Origin: CAYVUB01 sp964454675
GTDB lineage: Bacteria > Bacteroidota > Bacteroidia > Flavobacteriales > Flavobacteriaceae
Length of the DNA: 33,796 bases
Direction of reading: 5' to 3'
Assembly (NCBI GenBank): GCA_964454675.1
Contig: CAYVUB010000028.1
Span: 1-33,796 of the forward strand
The notes under the pieces were generated by a model, which was not told the origin of the DNA, searched no databases, and saw nothing but the letters and a program-made list of their open reading frames with translations. Positions 14,780-24,039 of the stretch are shown here, in pieces; position 1 is the stretch's first letter; each line of letters begins with the position of its first letter. The translations under genes and the position numbers were made by a program.

Positions 14780-15970
14780 ATGAATGTAGGAATAATCGGT
14801 TCAGGAACAATGGGAAGCGGCATCGCACAGGTAGCGGCAACTGCCGGCTGTAAAGTGAAATTATTTGACACCAATCAAACGGTTTTAGACAAGGCAAAAA
14901 CAAGTTTAGAAAAAATCTTATCACGCTTGGTCGAAAAAGAAACCATCGACATTACCGAAAAAACACGCATTAAAAACAATATTTCGTATGTCAATTCATT
15001 ACAGGAATTAGCCAATTCTCAATTGGTCATCGAAGCCATTGTTGAGAATTTAAACATCAAGAAAAACCTCTTTTCAGAATTGGAAACCTATGTCTCTGAC
15101 AATTGTATTATTGCGTCCAACACCTCAAGTTTATCCATTGCGTCCATCGCCGCATCATTAAAAAATCCTAATCGTTGCATCGGCATACATTTCTTTAATC
15201 CGGCACCATTGATGCAGCTGGTTGAAGTCATCCCGGCAGTACAAACATCAAATGAGGTTTTACAGCAATCGGTAAAAATTATTGACAGTTGGAATAAAAC
15301 CGTTGCCATTGCAAAAGACACACCCGGATTTATCGTTAACCGTGTAGCACGCCCTTTTTACAGTGAAGCACTGCGTATTTACGAAGAAGGTATTGTGCCT
15401 GTCGGCGAAACAGGTTTTGAAACCATTGATACCGCAATGAAACAGTTGGGCGGATTTCGCATGGGACCGTTCGAGCTCATGGATTTCATAGGCAACGACA
15501 TCAATTATACCGTTACCGAAACCGTTTTTACCGCCTTTTATTTTGACCCGAGATACAAACCGTCTTTTACGCAAAAACGCCTGGTAGAAGCCGGGTATTT
15601 AGGCAGAAAATCAGGCAGAGGATTTTACAATTACAATGAAAATGGTTTAATTGCCATTCCTAATGAAGCGAAGGAATCTCATAATCATAACAACAAGCTA
15701 TCCCAACAAATTTTCGACCGCATTCTCGTAATGCTCATCAATGAAGCCGCCGATGCCTTGTACTTAAATATCGCTTCGGCAAAAGACATTGACAATGCCA
15801 TGACCAAAGGTGTTAACTACCCAAAAGGCTTACTGGCTTGGGCAAATAAAAAAGGCATCGACTGGTGTGTCCGGAAAATGGATGAACTTTACGATGTGTA
15901 TCACGAAGACAGATACCGATGCAGCCCGTTATTGCGTAAGATGAATAAAGAAAATATAACATTCTTTTAA
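14780..15970 (+). CDS. paaH: 3-hydroxyacyl-CoA dehydrogenase PaaH
   Basis: NAD-dependent oxidation of 3-hydroxyadipyl-CoA, a late step of phenylacetate breakdown. It has 396 residues. The N-terminal Rossmann domain has GSGTMGSG (7-14), IGIHFFNPAPLMQLVEVIP with the catalytic His, and DTPGFIVNRVARPF. It is followed by two C-terminal HAD domains, the second being INEAADALYLNIASAKDID and GVNYPKGLLAWA. A linker at about residues 290-305 includes a palindrome-like insert (15656-15682). The stop overlaps the paaI start (TAATG). Confidence 0.92.
   Translation: MNVGIIGSGTMGSGIAQVAATAGCKVKLFDTNQTVLDKAKTSLEKILSRLVEKETIDITEKTRIKNNISYVNSLQELANSQLVIEAIVENLNIKKNLFSELETYVSDNCIIASNTSSLSIASIAASLKNPNRCIGIHFFNPAPLMQLVEVIPAVQTSNEVLQQSVKIIDSWNKTVAIAKDTPGFIVNRVARPFYSEALRIYEEGIVPVGETGFETIDTAMKQLGGFRMGPFELMDFIGNDINYTVTETVFTAFYFDPRYKPSFTQKRLVEAGYLGRKSGRGFYNYNENGLIAIPNEAKESHNHNNKLSQQIFDRILVMLINEAADALYLNIASAKDIDNAMTKGVNYPKGLLAWANKKGIDWCVRKMDELYDVYHEDRYRCSPLLRKMNKENITFF
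15656..15682. repeat. Possible in-frame palindrome relic in paaH
   Basis: ATTCCT then 10 bases then AGGAAT, followed by CTCAT, the same trailer as copies at 27023 and 27146. It lies in a variable linker of PaaH (codons IPNEAKESHN). It could be a worn copy of the palindromic repeat family, or chance. Confidence 0.3.
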
Positions 15971-16371
15971 TGGAAGGCAAGAAAATACCATACAAAATGC
16001 TATCACTTGACGCTTACAGCACGTGGCTTGGCATCGAAATATTAGAATGTGAAATTGGACGATGCAAAGTAGGAATGACCATTCGTAAAGAAATGCTCAA
16101 CTCAATGAGCAAAGCTCACGGCGGGATTGCCTACTCGCTTGCCGATACAGCTTTTGGTTTTGCAGCCAATACCCACGGAAAATTTGCAGTTTCTATTGAA
16201 ACCAGCATTAATCATATTGCAGCACTGGAAGAAGGCGATTATATTGTTGCCGAATCGGTTATTGAAACCGTAAAAAACAAATTAGGGTTTAACATTATCG
16301 AAGTGAAACGCGGTGACGAATTGGTCGCACTTTTTAAAGGGGTTGTTTACAGGACGAGCAAAGACTGGTAA
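15970..16371 (+). CDS. paaI: Hotdog-fold thioesterase PaaI
   Basis: Hydrolyses ring-hydroxylated or dead-end acyl-CoA intermediates to release CoA, protecting the paa pathway. It has 133 residues, usual for PaaI. The hotdog helix and catalytic region are MSKAHGGIAYSLADTAFGFA (Gly-Gly and Asp), and VSIETSINHIAALEEGDYIV follows. It is the last gene of the operon in the window, overlapping the paaH stop by one base. The next gene is on the other strand and 10 bases away. Confidence 0.92.
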   Translation: MEGKKIPYKMLSLDAYSTWLGIEILECEIGRCKVGMTIRKEMLNSMSKAHGGIAYSLADTAFGFAANTHGKFAVSIETSINHIAALEEGDYIVAESVIETVKNKLGFNIIEVKRGDELVALFKGVVYRTSKDW

Positions 16372-16381
16372 CCTGTTAACA

Positions 16382-17152
16382 TTAATTACTTTTCAAAAAA
16401 TCAAGTACTTCAGTATAAAAATCTACAGGATTCTCGGCGTGCAGCCAATGGCCCGCATTGGCAATAGTAACGATTTTTGCCTTCGGAAAATGGCTGTATA
16501 TTAAAGATTCATCGGTAATTGCAATATATTCTGATTTGTCGCCACGCAAAAACAACGTATCTTTTAAAAATTTTGAATGTGCCGGCAAGGCTTCGCCTAT
16601 TTCTTCTACATGAGCTTTAAGCGCATCAACATTGAGCCGTAACGCCAGTGTTTCTTTGGTTTTCCAATAAAGATTTTTCAACAAAAACTGACGTGTTCCA
16701 ACATCATGAACATAATATTTTAAAGCTTCGTCGGCTTCACCCCGGGTTTTTATTTGCGAAAAATCTAAAGCACTTAATCCTTTTAATATGGCTTCGTGAT
16801 GCACCGGATAATATCGTGGAGCAATATCTGCAACAATCAGTTTTGAAACCCGCCCGGGATATTTCATAGCAAAGAACATGGCTGTTTTTCCACCCATAGA
16901 ATGCCCGAGCAATACAATAGTTTCAAGTTGGTTTGTATCGCAATAGGTTTTTAAATCTTCAACCATACTATCATAGTCAAAATTGTCACTATGAAAACTT
17001 CTGCCGTGGTTACGCTGGTCCAGCAAATGCACTTCGTAGCCGTTACCGGCAAATTGAGTTCCTAAGGTTTTCCAGTTGTCGCCTGTACCCAAAAACCCGT
17101 GAAGAAAAATAAACGGTTGTCCTGTTCCTGCTATGTTTGAATGTAAAAGCAT
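16382..17152 (-). CDS. Alpha/beta hydrolase, YbfF-like esterase
   Basis: A 256-residue single-domain alpha/beta hydrolase. The oxyanion region is FLHGFLGTGDNW; the nucleophile elbow GHSMGG puts Ser85 in the triad; the His is in NAGHWLHAE near the end. DQRNHGRS after strand 4 is typical of the YbfF group of acyl-CoA/short-ester hydrolases. The substrate is unknown. It is downstream of pdxJ on the same strand and is likely co-transcribed; this pdxJ-hydrolase pair occurs in other flavobacteria. It converges with paaI with only 10 bases between stops. Confidence 0.88.
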   Translation of the reverse strand: MLLHSNIAGTGQPFIFLHGFLGTGDNWKTLGTQFAGNGYEVHLLDQRNHGRSFHSDNFDYDSMVEDLKTYCDTNQLETIVLLGHSMGGKTAMFFAMKYPGRVSKLIVADIAPRYYPVHHEAILKGLSALDFSQIKTRGEADEALKYYVHDVGTRQFLLKNLYWKTKETLALRLNVDALKAHVEEIGEALPAHSKFLKDTLFLRGDKSEYIAITDESLIYSHFPKAKIVTIANAGHWLHAENPVDFYTEVLDFLKSN

Positions 17153-17190
17153 ATTGATTGCTGATTTTTGATTAACGATTTGGGATTTGG

Positions 17191-17219
17191 CACTTTGACT
17201 ACGCTCAGTGTGACATTGA
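17191..17219. repeat. Second dispersed repeat family, copy 2
   Basis: CACTTTGACTACGCTCAGTG followed by TGACATTGA, in the gap between pdxJ and the hydrolase gene. It is related to the reverse complement of 14731-14763. The neighbouring 17265-17280 holds a short tandem CTCACAA CTCACAA. Confidence 0.6.
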
Positions 17220-17279
17220 AATTTGGTTTTTTTAATGTGACGTTTTTTAATTTGAGACTTTTTTACTCACAACTCACAA

Positions 17280-18148
17280 CTACTTCAACCTATGCAAATA
17301 CATATTGATGACGTTTTCAATCCCTAAATACAAACTTTCAGAAATCAAAGCGTGACCTATGGAAACTTNNNNNNNNNNNNNNNNNNNNNNNNNNNNNNNN
17401 NNNNNNNNNNNNNNNNNNNNNNNNNNNNNNNNNNNNNNNNNNNNNNNNNNNNNNNNNNNNNNNNNNNNTTTTCAATCCCTAAATACAAACTTTCAGAAAT
17501 CAAAGCGTGACCTATGGAAACTTCCAATAAATCGGGGATATTGGCTTTAAAAAATTTGATATTATCCAATGACAAATCATGACCGGCATTAACCCCTAAT
17601 CCGAGGGTATTTGCCAGAACTGCACAATCTGTATAAGGCTTAATCGCCATTTCATTTCCTAAGCCGTATTGATGTGCAAACGTTTCGGTATAGAGCTCAA
17701 TCCTGTCGGTTCCTGTGGCTTTTGCACCTTCTATTTGCGCCATGACAGGATCGACAAAAATAGAGGTACGTATGCCGTTTTGTTTAAATTCTTTTATAAT
17801 ATCAACTAAAAAATCTTTATGTTTAATCGTATCCCAGCCGGCATTTGACGTTATGGCATCTTCGGCATCGGGTACGAGTGTAACCTGAGTAGGTTTTACC
17901 TGCAAAACCATTTCTACAAACGACGTAACAGGGTTGCCTTCTATATTATATTCGGTATAAACCACCGGTTTTAAATCGTAAACATCCTGATACCGTATAT
18001 GGCGTTCATCGGGCCGCGGATGTATGGTAACACCCTGCGCACCAAATTTTTGAACATCAACAGCAAATTGTACCACATTGGGAACATCACCACCGCGCGA
18101 GTTTCTTAATGTTGCTATTTTGTTAATATTTACACTTAGCTTGGTCAT
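17280..18148 (-). CDS. pdxJ: Pyridoxine 5'-phosphate synthase, split by assembly gap
   Basis: Condenses 1-deoxyxylulose phosphate with aminoacetone phosphate to form pyridoxine phosphate (vitamin B6). The start is ATG 18148 (MTKLSVNINKIATLRNSRGG); an upstream extension to 18178 has no family match. Seen are VTIHPRPDERHIRYQDV, VTLVPDAEDAITSNAGWD and GLGVNAGHDLS. A run of 100 N (17369-17468) interrupts it. The 55 bases before the gap (17314-17368) and after it (17469-17523) are identical. Joining the copies gives one intact frame that ends ENVINMYLHRLK with TAG at 17282-17280, for 237 residues, the normal PdxJ length. So the gene is whole; the gap is an artefact. Confidence 0.93.
17369..17468. 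other. 100-N scaffold gap between overlapping contig ends
   Basis: Exactly 100 N. Both contig ends share 55 identical bases (17314-17368 and 17469-17523), so the true gap length is probably minus 55 and no sequence is missing. Confidence 0.9.
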
Positions 18149-18235
18149 GTTTTTAACTTTTACAGAACAAAAATACAAAGTACATAACGCTTATTGTAGT
18201 TATTTTTAATTATTTTGCACTAAATAAATTGCTTT

Positions 18236-18892
18236 ATGAATCTTCATCAATATATCATAAACGATATAAAGCCTGTTACTATTAACGGGATGGTAAGTGA
18301 TGTAAAATTACTTTTCAGCCAGCTTACCTACTCTCATATTCCTATTGAAAATAATGGTGTTTATTTAGGATGTATTTCTGAAACAGATGCACATTGTTTT
18401 GACGGGAAAAAACCGTTAACCGAATGTGCGTATGCTTTTGAAGGGTTTTATGTTAGAGAATCAACAATGTGGCTCGATGTTTTGGAAACGTTTGCCCAAA
18501 ACACAAGCAACATCATGCCTGTTTTGGCCGAAGACAATTCATATCTGGGATATTATGAGCTTAATGACATCATTGCGTTATTTAACGAAACCCCGTTTTT
18601 TGCCGAACCCGGAGGCATCATTATTATCGAAAAAGGTATTAAAGACTATTCTTTTAGCGAAATAAGCCAGGTTGCCGAATCAAACAATGCAAAAATACTG
18701 GGAGCATTCATTTCAAACATGAAAGATGATATGGTGCAAATTACCATAAAAATCGGCAATGCCGGCATCAATGAGATTATACAGTCTTTCAGACGTTATA
18801 ACTATAATATCATTTCTTCGCATGAAGACGATATATATCTTGAAAATTTAAAAGACCGTTCAGAATACCTGAACAAATACCTTAATATATAA
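18236..18892 (+). CDS. CBS-domain protein
   Basis: A 218-residue cytoplasmic protein. Residues 1-125 form a pair of CBS motifs (YSHIPIENNGVYLGCISETD and NIMPVLAEDNSYLGYYELND), which usually bind adenosine nucleotides. Residues 130-205 look like an ACT-like regulatory fold (IIIIEKGIKDYSFSEIS, VQITIKIG, IIQSFRRYNY). It is commonly found next to nadK in flavobacteria, here 4 bases upstream, so it may sense nucleotide state for NAD(P) metabolism; that is inference. Confidence 0.8.
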   Translation: MNLHQYIINDIKPVTINGMVSDVKLLFSQLTYSHIPIENNGVYLGCISETDAHCFDGKKPLTECAYAFEGFYVRESTMWLDVLETFAQNTSNIMPVLAEDNSYLGYYELNDIIALFNETPFFAEPGGIIIIEKGIKDYSFSEISQVAESNNAKILGAFISNMKDDMVQITIKIGNAGINEIIQSFRRYNYNIISSHEDDIYLENLKDRSEYLNKYLNI

Positions 18893-18896
18893 GCTT

Positions 18897-19778
18897 ATGA
18901 AAGTTGCCGTTTTTTGTCAATCTTATCAAAACAACGAAACATCTGTAACAACGTTATTAAAAACGCTTAATAAACATAAGTTTAAAATACACATTGAAGC
19001 CAATTTTTATAAAACATTACTGCCGCACTTCGATTTTCAAACCATATACACATCCATAAAAAGTTTTTCGGCACTTGATAATTCGTTTGATTTGCTCATA
19101 AGCATTGGCGGCGACGGCACTATTTTGAGAGCCATAACACATGTTAAAGATTTGGCAATTCCTATTATAGGCATTAACACCGGAAGATTGGGTTTTTTGG
19201 CAACCATCCAACCCAACCACATTGAAACCGCCATTGAAACTATCGTAAACGGCAATTATAAAATTTCTGAAAGAACCCTCGCAAGTATTGAAACACAACC
19301 TGAGTACAGCGAGTTGAACGAGTTGAATTTTGCTTTGAACGAAATTGCCGTAAGCCGGAAAAATACGACCTCGATGATTACCGTCACAACACATATAAAC
19401 GGTGAACATCTCACATCGTATTGGGCCGACGGATTTATAATATCGACACCCACGGGTTCTACAGGCTACTCGTTAAGCTGTGGCGGTCCTGTAATCTCAC
19501 CCGATACCAACAGCTTTGTATTAACACCTATTGCACCGCACAATCTGAGCGCACGGCCGCTGGTAATCCCTGATGATGCCGAAATTCGCTTAAAAATTGA
19601 CGGCAGGGAAGACCAGTACTTAATTTCGTTAGATTCGCGTATTACAACATTAAGCAACTCAACAATAGTTATTGTAAAAAAAGCACCTTTCAAAATAAGG
19701 ATGATAGAGCTCACCGGCGAAAGCTTTATTAATACGCTCAGAAAAAAACTACTTTGGGGCGAAGATAAACGCAATTAG
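18897..19778 (+). CDS. nadK: NAD kinase
   Basis: Phosphorylates NAD+ to NADP+. It has 293 residues. ISIGGDGTIL (GGDGT at 71-75) is the catalytic and nucleotide site; INTGRLGFL, LNEIAVSR and TPTGSTGYSLSCGGPVISPD are family blocks, and the region APHNLSARPLVIPDD closes the C-terminal beta domain. It starts 4 bases after the CBS gene, so the two form a short operon. Confidence 0.95.
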   Translation: MKVAVFCQSYQNNETSVTTLLKTLNKHKFKIHIEANFYKTLLPHFDFQTIYTSIKSFSALDNSFDLLISIGGDGTILRAITHVKDLAIPIIGINTGRLGFLATIQPNHIETAIETIVNGNYKISERTLASIETQPEYSELNELNFALNEIAVSRKNTTSMITVTTHINGEHLTSYWADGFIISTPTGSTGYSLSCGGPVISPDTNSFVLTPIAPHNLSARPLVIPDDAEIRLKIDGREDQYLISLDSRITTLSNSTIVIVKKAPFKIRMIELTGESFINTLRKKLLWGEDKRN

Positions 19779-19828
19779 AAACAATAAAACCCTGTAAATA
19801 CTGTTTATCTGTAATACTTTGATTCAAA

Positions 19829-19860
19829 TTGTCATAGGCTAATCATATTTATTATATTTG
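19829..19860 (+). promoter_or_regulatory. Promoter before the envelope gene cluster
   Basis: TTG at 19829-19831 and TATATTTG at 19853-19860 (consensus TAnnTTTG) with 21 bases between, a good match to the Bacteroidetes -33/-7 promoter. The expected start of transcription is about 10 bases before the DUF6089 ATG at 19878. It is likely to drive the DUF6089-uppS-bamA run. Confidence 0.65.
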
Positions 19861-19877
19861 CAAACTTTTAAAAAATT

Positions 19878-20567
19878 ATGAGGTATCTATTCGTCATTTT
19901 AATAAGTGTTATTCTAATACCCAAAAGCCATGGGCAAATTTATGAAGTCGGTGTATTTGCCGGCGGCAGCAATTTTATTGGCGATGTTGGCGCCACAAAT
20001 TATATTTCACCCAATCAAGCAGCATTTGGCGGCATTTTTAAATGGAACAGAAGTCCGCGTCATTCCTACAGAGTATCGGCAATTTTTTCAAAATTAGAAG
20101 GCATTGACAGCAAATCCGACGACCCGAGACGTGTACAAAGAGGTTATGAATTTCAAAATAATATTTTAGAACTTTCGGCAGGTATGGAATTTACATTTTT
20201 TGATTTTGACCTACACAAAGACGGCAACAAGTCAACGCCATACTTATATACCGGTATCACTGCCGCAAAACACGACAATTATTTTTTTGACATAAACGGC
20301 GTTTTAACATCAGAAAACACCAACAGCTGGGCTTACGGCATCCCTATCGTTGCAGGATTCAAAACCACCATTACCCATCATTTTATTCTGGCTTTTGAAA
20401 TAGGCGCGCGTTACACTTTCAGTGATGAAATTGACGGTAGTGTTCCGGATGCAAAATCATTACAACCCCTTAGTTTTGGTAATTTAAACAGTAACGACTG
20501 GTACGTATTTACAGGCATAACCCTTACCTATACTTTTGGACAAAAACCTTGTTATTGCTATTATTAA
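19878..20567 (+). CDS. DUF6089 outer-membrane beta-barrel protein
   Basis: A 229-residue protein with signal peptide MRYLFVILISVILIPKSHGQ. The body is made of alternating amphipathic strands (YEVGVFAGGSNFIGDVGATN, SYRVSAIFSKLEGID, FILAFEIGARYTFSDEIDGS) and ends in aromatic residues, as in small outer-membrane barrels. It matches the DUF6089 family, which in flavobacteria stands just before uppS. The function is unknown; the location with bamA suggests an envelope role. The C-terminus CYCYY is cysteine-bearing and typical of this family as I recall it. Confidence 0.8.
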   Translation: MRYLFVILISVILIPKSHGQIYEVGVFAGGSNFIGDVGATNYISPNQAAFGGIFKWNRSPRHSYRVSAIFSKLEGIDSKSDDPRRVQRGYEFQNNILELSAGMEFTFFDFDLHKDGNKSTPYLYTGITAAKHDNYFFDINGVLTSENTNSWAYGIPIVAGFKTTITHHFILAFEIGARYTFSDEIDGSVPDAKSLQPLSFGNLNSNDWYVFTGITLTYTFGQKPCYCYY

Positions 20568-21308
20568 GTGAGTTTAAAAAATCAAATAATCACCAACAAA
20601 CTTCCCGGCCATTTAGCAATTATAATGGATGGCAACGGGCGTTGGGCAAAACAAAAAGGATTAATGCGTGCCGTAGGACATCAAAACGGTACAAAATCTG
20701 TGCGTGAAACCGTTGAAGCCTGTGCCGAAATGGGCATCAAATACTTAACACTCTATGCTTTCTCGACAGAAAACTGGAACCGCCCCAAACTTGAAGTGGA
20801 AACACTTATGAAACTTTTGGTAAGCTCTTTAAAAAAAGAAATCAAAACGCTTCAAAACAACAATATAAAACTCAACGCCATTGGTAATATCAAAGATTTA
20901 CCTTCAAAAGTGCATAAAGAATTAACGGAAGTTATTGACAAAACCAAAGATAATTCGCAAATGACCTTAACACTTGCCTTAAGCTACGGTTCACGAGACG
21001 AATTGTTAAACATGGTTAAAGAAATTTCTTTTAAAGTTAAAAATAATATAATTTCTATAGATTCTATTGACGAATCAATTATAAATAAGCATCTTTACAC
21101 GCAAAATTTACCAGATGTAGATTTGCTTATAAGAACCAGTGGCGAACAACGGATAAGCAATTTTTTACTTTGGCAGATTGCCTACGCCGAGCTGTATTTT
21201 ACAGATGTATTATGGCCGGATTTTAACAAAGAAGAACTGTATAAAACGTTGATTAACTATCAAAACAGAGAACGACGATTTGGAAAAACAAGTGAACAAC
21301 TCAGCTAA
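20568..21308 (+). CDS. uppS: Isoprenyl (undecaprenyl) diphosphate synthase
   Basis: Makes the C55 lipid carrier for peptidoglycan and other glycans by cis-addition of isopentenyl diphosphate. It has 246 residues. HLAIIMDGNGRWAKQKG contains the catalytic Asp21; YLTLYAFSTENWNRP and DLLIRTSGEQRISNFLLWQI are substrate and metal blocks. The start is GTG 20568, immediately after the upstream stop; no better start exists. The 3' end overlaps the start of bamA by up to 29 bases. Confidence 0.95.
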   Translation: MSLKNQIITNKLPGHLAIIMDGNGRWAKQKGLMRAVGHQNGTKSVRETVEACAEMGIKYLTLYAFSTENWNRPKLEVETLMKLLVSSLKKEIKTLQNNNIKLNAIGNIKDLPSKVHKELTEVIDKTKDNSQMTLTLALSYGSRDELLNMVKEISFKVKNNIISIDSIDESIINKHLYTQNLPDVDLLIRTSGEQRISNFLLWQIAYAELYFTDVLWPDFNKEELYKTLINYQNRERRFGKTSEQLS

Positions 21309-23862
21309 CAACAACCTTTTGAAAACATATATAAATTTTTTACTCATTACATTTTTTTTAATACTATCCGGTGTTGTTACAGCACAGGAAAATGAGTTAC
21401 CTACGGGTGTAAAATACACTATTGAAGAGATTACCGTTACAGGAAACACCAACTTTAGTTCACAAACAATCATAGCCTATTCAGGATTAAAAAAAGGCGA
21501 CCAAATAACGATTCCCGGCGAAAGCATCAGTGAAGCCTTAAAAAAACTATGGAAATCAAACCTGTTTAGCTCTATTGACATATACCTTGTTAAAACCGAA
21601 GGCAATCTGGCATATTTGGAATTAAACTTAAACGACCTTCCCGAATTAAATGAAGTAGCAATAAAAGGCATCAAAAAATCAAAAATTGAAGCCCTTATCA
21701 AAGACAACAAACTAACTAAAGGCACAAAAGTTACCGAAAACTTAATTACTACCACAAGAAACTATATTACCAATAAATACAGAAAAGACGGTTTTTACAA
21801 TACTAAAGTAACCGTTACAACCGTACCTGTTATTGACTCTATTGAAAAAAGCAGAGTCAATATGGTTGTCAATATTGACAAAGAAAACAAAGTAAAAATC
21901 AAAAAAATAAACTTTGAAGGCAACCAAAAGCTAAGCGACAAAAAACTTCGCAAGGCAATGAAAAATACCAAGCAAATAAATCCAATACGGCTTTTTAAAC
22001 GCTCAAAATACGTACAGGCAAACTACAAAGAAGATTTAACAGGCGTTATAGATAAATACAAAGAAAACGGTTATCGCGACGCCCGTATCATATCAGATTC
22101 TGTGTTTATAAACGACAATAAAACTCTTGCTGTTAACATTAAAGTTGAAGAAGGCGAAAAATACACTTACGGCAAAATCACCTTTGTAGGAAACAGCGTT
22201 TATACAGACCAACAGCTGCACAGCGTTTTACGTATCAAAGAAGGCTCGACCTACAACGGCGTGGAACTCAAAAAACGCATCTCTGACGATACCAGACCCG
22301 ATGCTGACGATTTAACCAATCGTTATCAAAACTCAGGCTACTTGTTTTCATCCATAAATCCGGTAGAAGTAAGTGCCGACGGCAACGTTATTGATTTGGA
22401 AATACGTGTTACCGAAGGAAAACCGGCATATTTTAACAATGTTACGGTAGTTGGCAACGAAAAAACCAACGACCATGTGATTTACAGAGAACTACATACA
22501 AAACCGGGACAACTGTACAGCAAACAAAACGTAGTACGTACCGTGCGAGAACTCGGGCAATTAGGCTTTTTTGATGCACATCAAATAAGTCCCAACTTTA
22601 AAAACCCAAACCCAAATGAAGGCACTTTGGATATGGAATACTCTGTAGTTGAACGAGGTTCAAGCCAAATTGAACTGCAAGGCGGTTATGGCGGCGGAGG
22701 ATTTATCGGGACACTTGGACTTTCTTTTAACAACTTCGCTTTAAAGGATATGTTTAAAAAAGAAGCTTACAAACCTGTACCTACGGGCGACGGACAAACA
22801 TTGGCGTTGCGTTTGCAAGCCAGCCGTTTCTTCCAGACATACAGCTTCTCATTTATGGAACCTTGGTTTGGAGGTAAACGACGCGTACAGTTTTCAACCT
22901 CATTATCACATACCAAACAGTTTTTATACAACCCTGTAACCCGTGATGCAGACAAAGACAGACGTTTTAATATCACAGGAATCTCTGTAGGTATTGCAAA
23001 ACGATTAACCGTACCGGACGATTATTTCCAATTGTCACAAGCAGTAAGTTTTCAGCATTACGATTTAAAAAACTACAATACAGGGTTATTTACCTTTGGT
23101 AACGGCTATTCAAACAACCTTGCATACACTATCGGCTTAAGCAGAAACAATACATTTAATGATCCTATTTATCCCGAAGGCGGCTCTAACTTTTCCATTT
23201 CAGCAAAACTATCGTTCCCGTACTCATTAGTTAATAATGTAGATTATAAAGCTCTTAAAGAAGAACGAGATGGCTTAAACCCTTCAATTACCGCCGACTA
23301 TAACAGAATTAGTGAAATAGACCAACAACGTTACAACTGGCTTGAATTTTACAAAATCAAATTTAAAGGCGATTGGTTTACAAGAGTTGTCGACAAATTA
23401 ATATTAAAATCAGGAATAGAATTCGGGTATTTAGGAGCCTATAACAATGACAGAGGCATTATTCCGTTTGAACGCTTTTTCCTTGGTGGTGACGGTTTAG
23501 GTAACTTTGCATTAGACGGTAGAGAAATCATCCAGTTAAGAGGATACCCTAACCAGTCATTATCATCTCAAGACGGTGGCTCTATATACAATAAGTTTTC
23601 ATTAGAAATGCGCTACCCTATAACCCTTAGCGGACAAGCGAAAATATACGGGCTTACCTTTATTGAAGGCGGAGCATCATTTGACAATTTTAAAGATTAT
23701 GACCCGTTCAAAATACAACGTTCGGCAGGTTTGGGATTAAGAATTTTTATGCCCGCATTTGGATTATTGGGGATAGATTTTGCTCATGGATTTGACCCGT
23801 TACCCGGCGGAATAACCAAGAACGGTTGGGAAACCCACTTTATCATAGGACAACAATTTTAA
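21280..23862 (+). CDS. bamA: Outer membrane protein assembly factor BamA
   Basis: Inserts beta-barrel proteins in the outer membrane. It has 860 residues. A signal segment (INFLLITFFLILSGVVTAQ) is followed by about five POTRA domains (blocks YTIEEITVTGNTNFS, VKIKKINFEGNQKLSDKKLR, YTYGKITFVGNSVYTDQQL, AYFNNVTVVGNEKTNDHVIY) and a 16-strand Omp85 barrel, ending in Phe as barrel proteins do (IGQQF). The start may be TTG 21280 or GTG 21292; both overlap uppS and either leaves the signal peptide intact. The VRGYP-like block of lid loop 6 is seen as LRGYPNQSLS. Confidence 0.95.
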   Translation: MEKQVNNSANNNLLKTYINFLLITFFLILSGVVTAQENELPTGVKYTIEEITVTGNTNFSSQTIIAYSGLKKGDQITIPGESISEALKKLWKSNLFSSIDIYLVKTEGNLAYLELNLNDLPELNEVAIKGIKKSKIEALIKDNKLTKGTKVTENLITTTRNYITNKYRKDGFYNTKVTVTTVPVIDSIEKSRVNMVVNIDKENKVKIKKINFEGNQKLSDKKLRKAMKNTKQINPIRLFKRSKYVQANYKEDLTGVIDKYKENGYRDARIISDSVFINDNKTLAVNIKVEEGEKYTYGKITFVGNSVYTDQQLHSVLRIKEGSTYNGVELKKRISDDTRPDADDLTNRYQNSGYLFSSINPVEVSADGNVIDLEIRVTEGKPAYFNNVTVVGNEKTNDHVIYRELHTKPGQLYSKQNVVRTVRELGQLGFFDAHQISPNFKNPNPNEGTLDMEYSVVERGSSQIELQGGYGGGGFIGTLGLSFNNFALKDMFKKEAYKPVPTGDGQTLALRLQASRFFQTYSFSFMEPWFGGKRRVQFSTSLSHTKQFLYNPVTRDADKDRRFNITGISVGIAKRLTVPDDYFQLSQAVSFQHYDLKNYNTGLFTFGNGYSNNLAYTIGLSRNNTFNDPIYPEGGSNFSISAKLSFPYSLVNNVDYKALKEERDGLNPSITADYNRISEIDQQRYNWLEFYKIKFKGDWFTRVVDKLILKSGIEFGYLGAYNNDRGIIPFERFFLGGDGLGNFALDGREIIQLRGYPNQSLSSQDGGSIYNKFSLEMRYPITLSGQAKIYGLTFIEGGASFDNFKDYDPFKIQRSAGLGLRIFMPAFGLLGIDFAHGFDPLPGGITKNGWETHFIIGQQF

Positions 23863-24039
23863 CTTTGGCACGATATTTTCTAAGGCACTAATGATGATTT
23901 CGTTTGTAGTGTTAAAATTTTTTAGATTTTATTTCGTTAATTTGAAAAATATTAATTCTAAAAACAAAATCAGGTTACAACATCTGAGCGTTTTTTTAGA
24001 AATTTAATTGACATCATTAATTAAAAAACACATACAGAG

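Noticed and set aside
17314..17523. A genuine 55-bp direct repeat in pdxJ
   Set aside because: Both copies abut the N gap exactly, and merging them gives a normal-length PdxJ; overlapping contig ends explain it fully.
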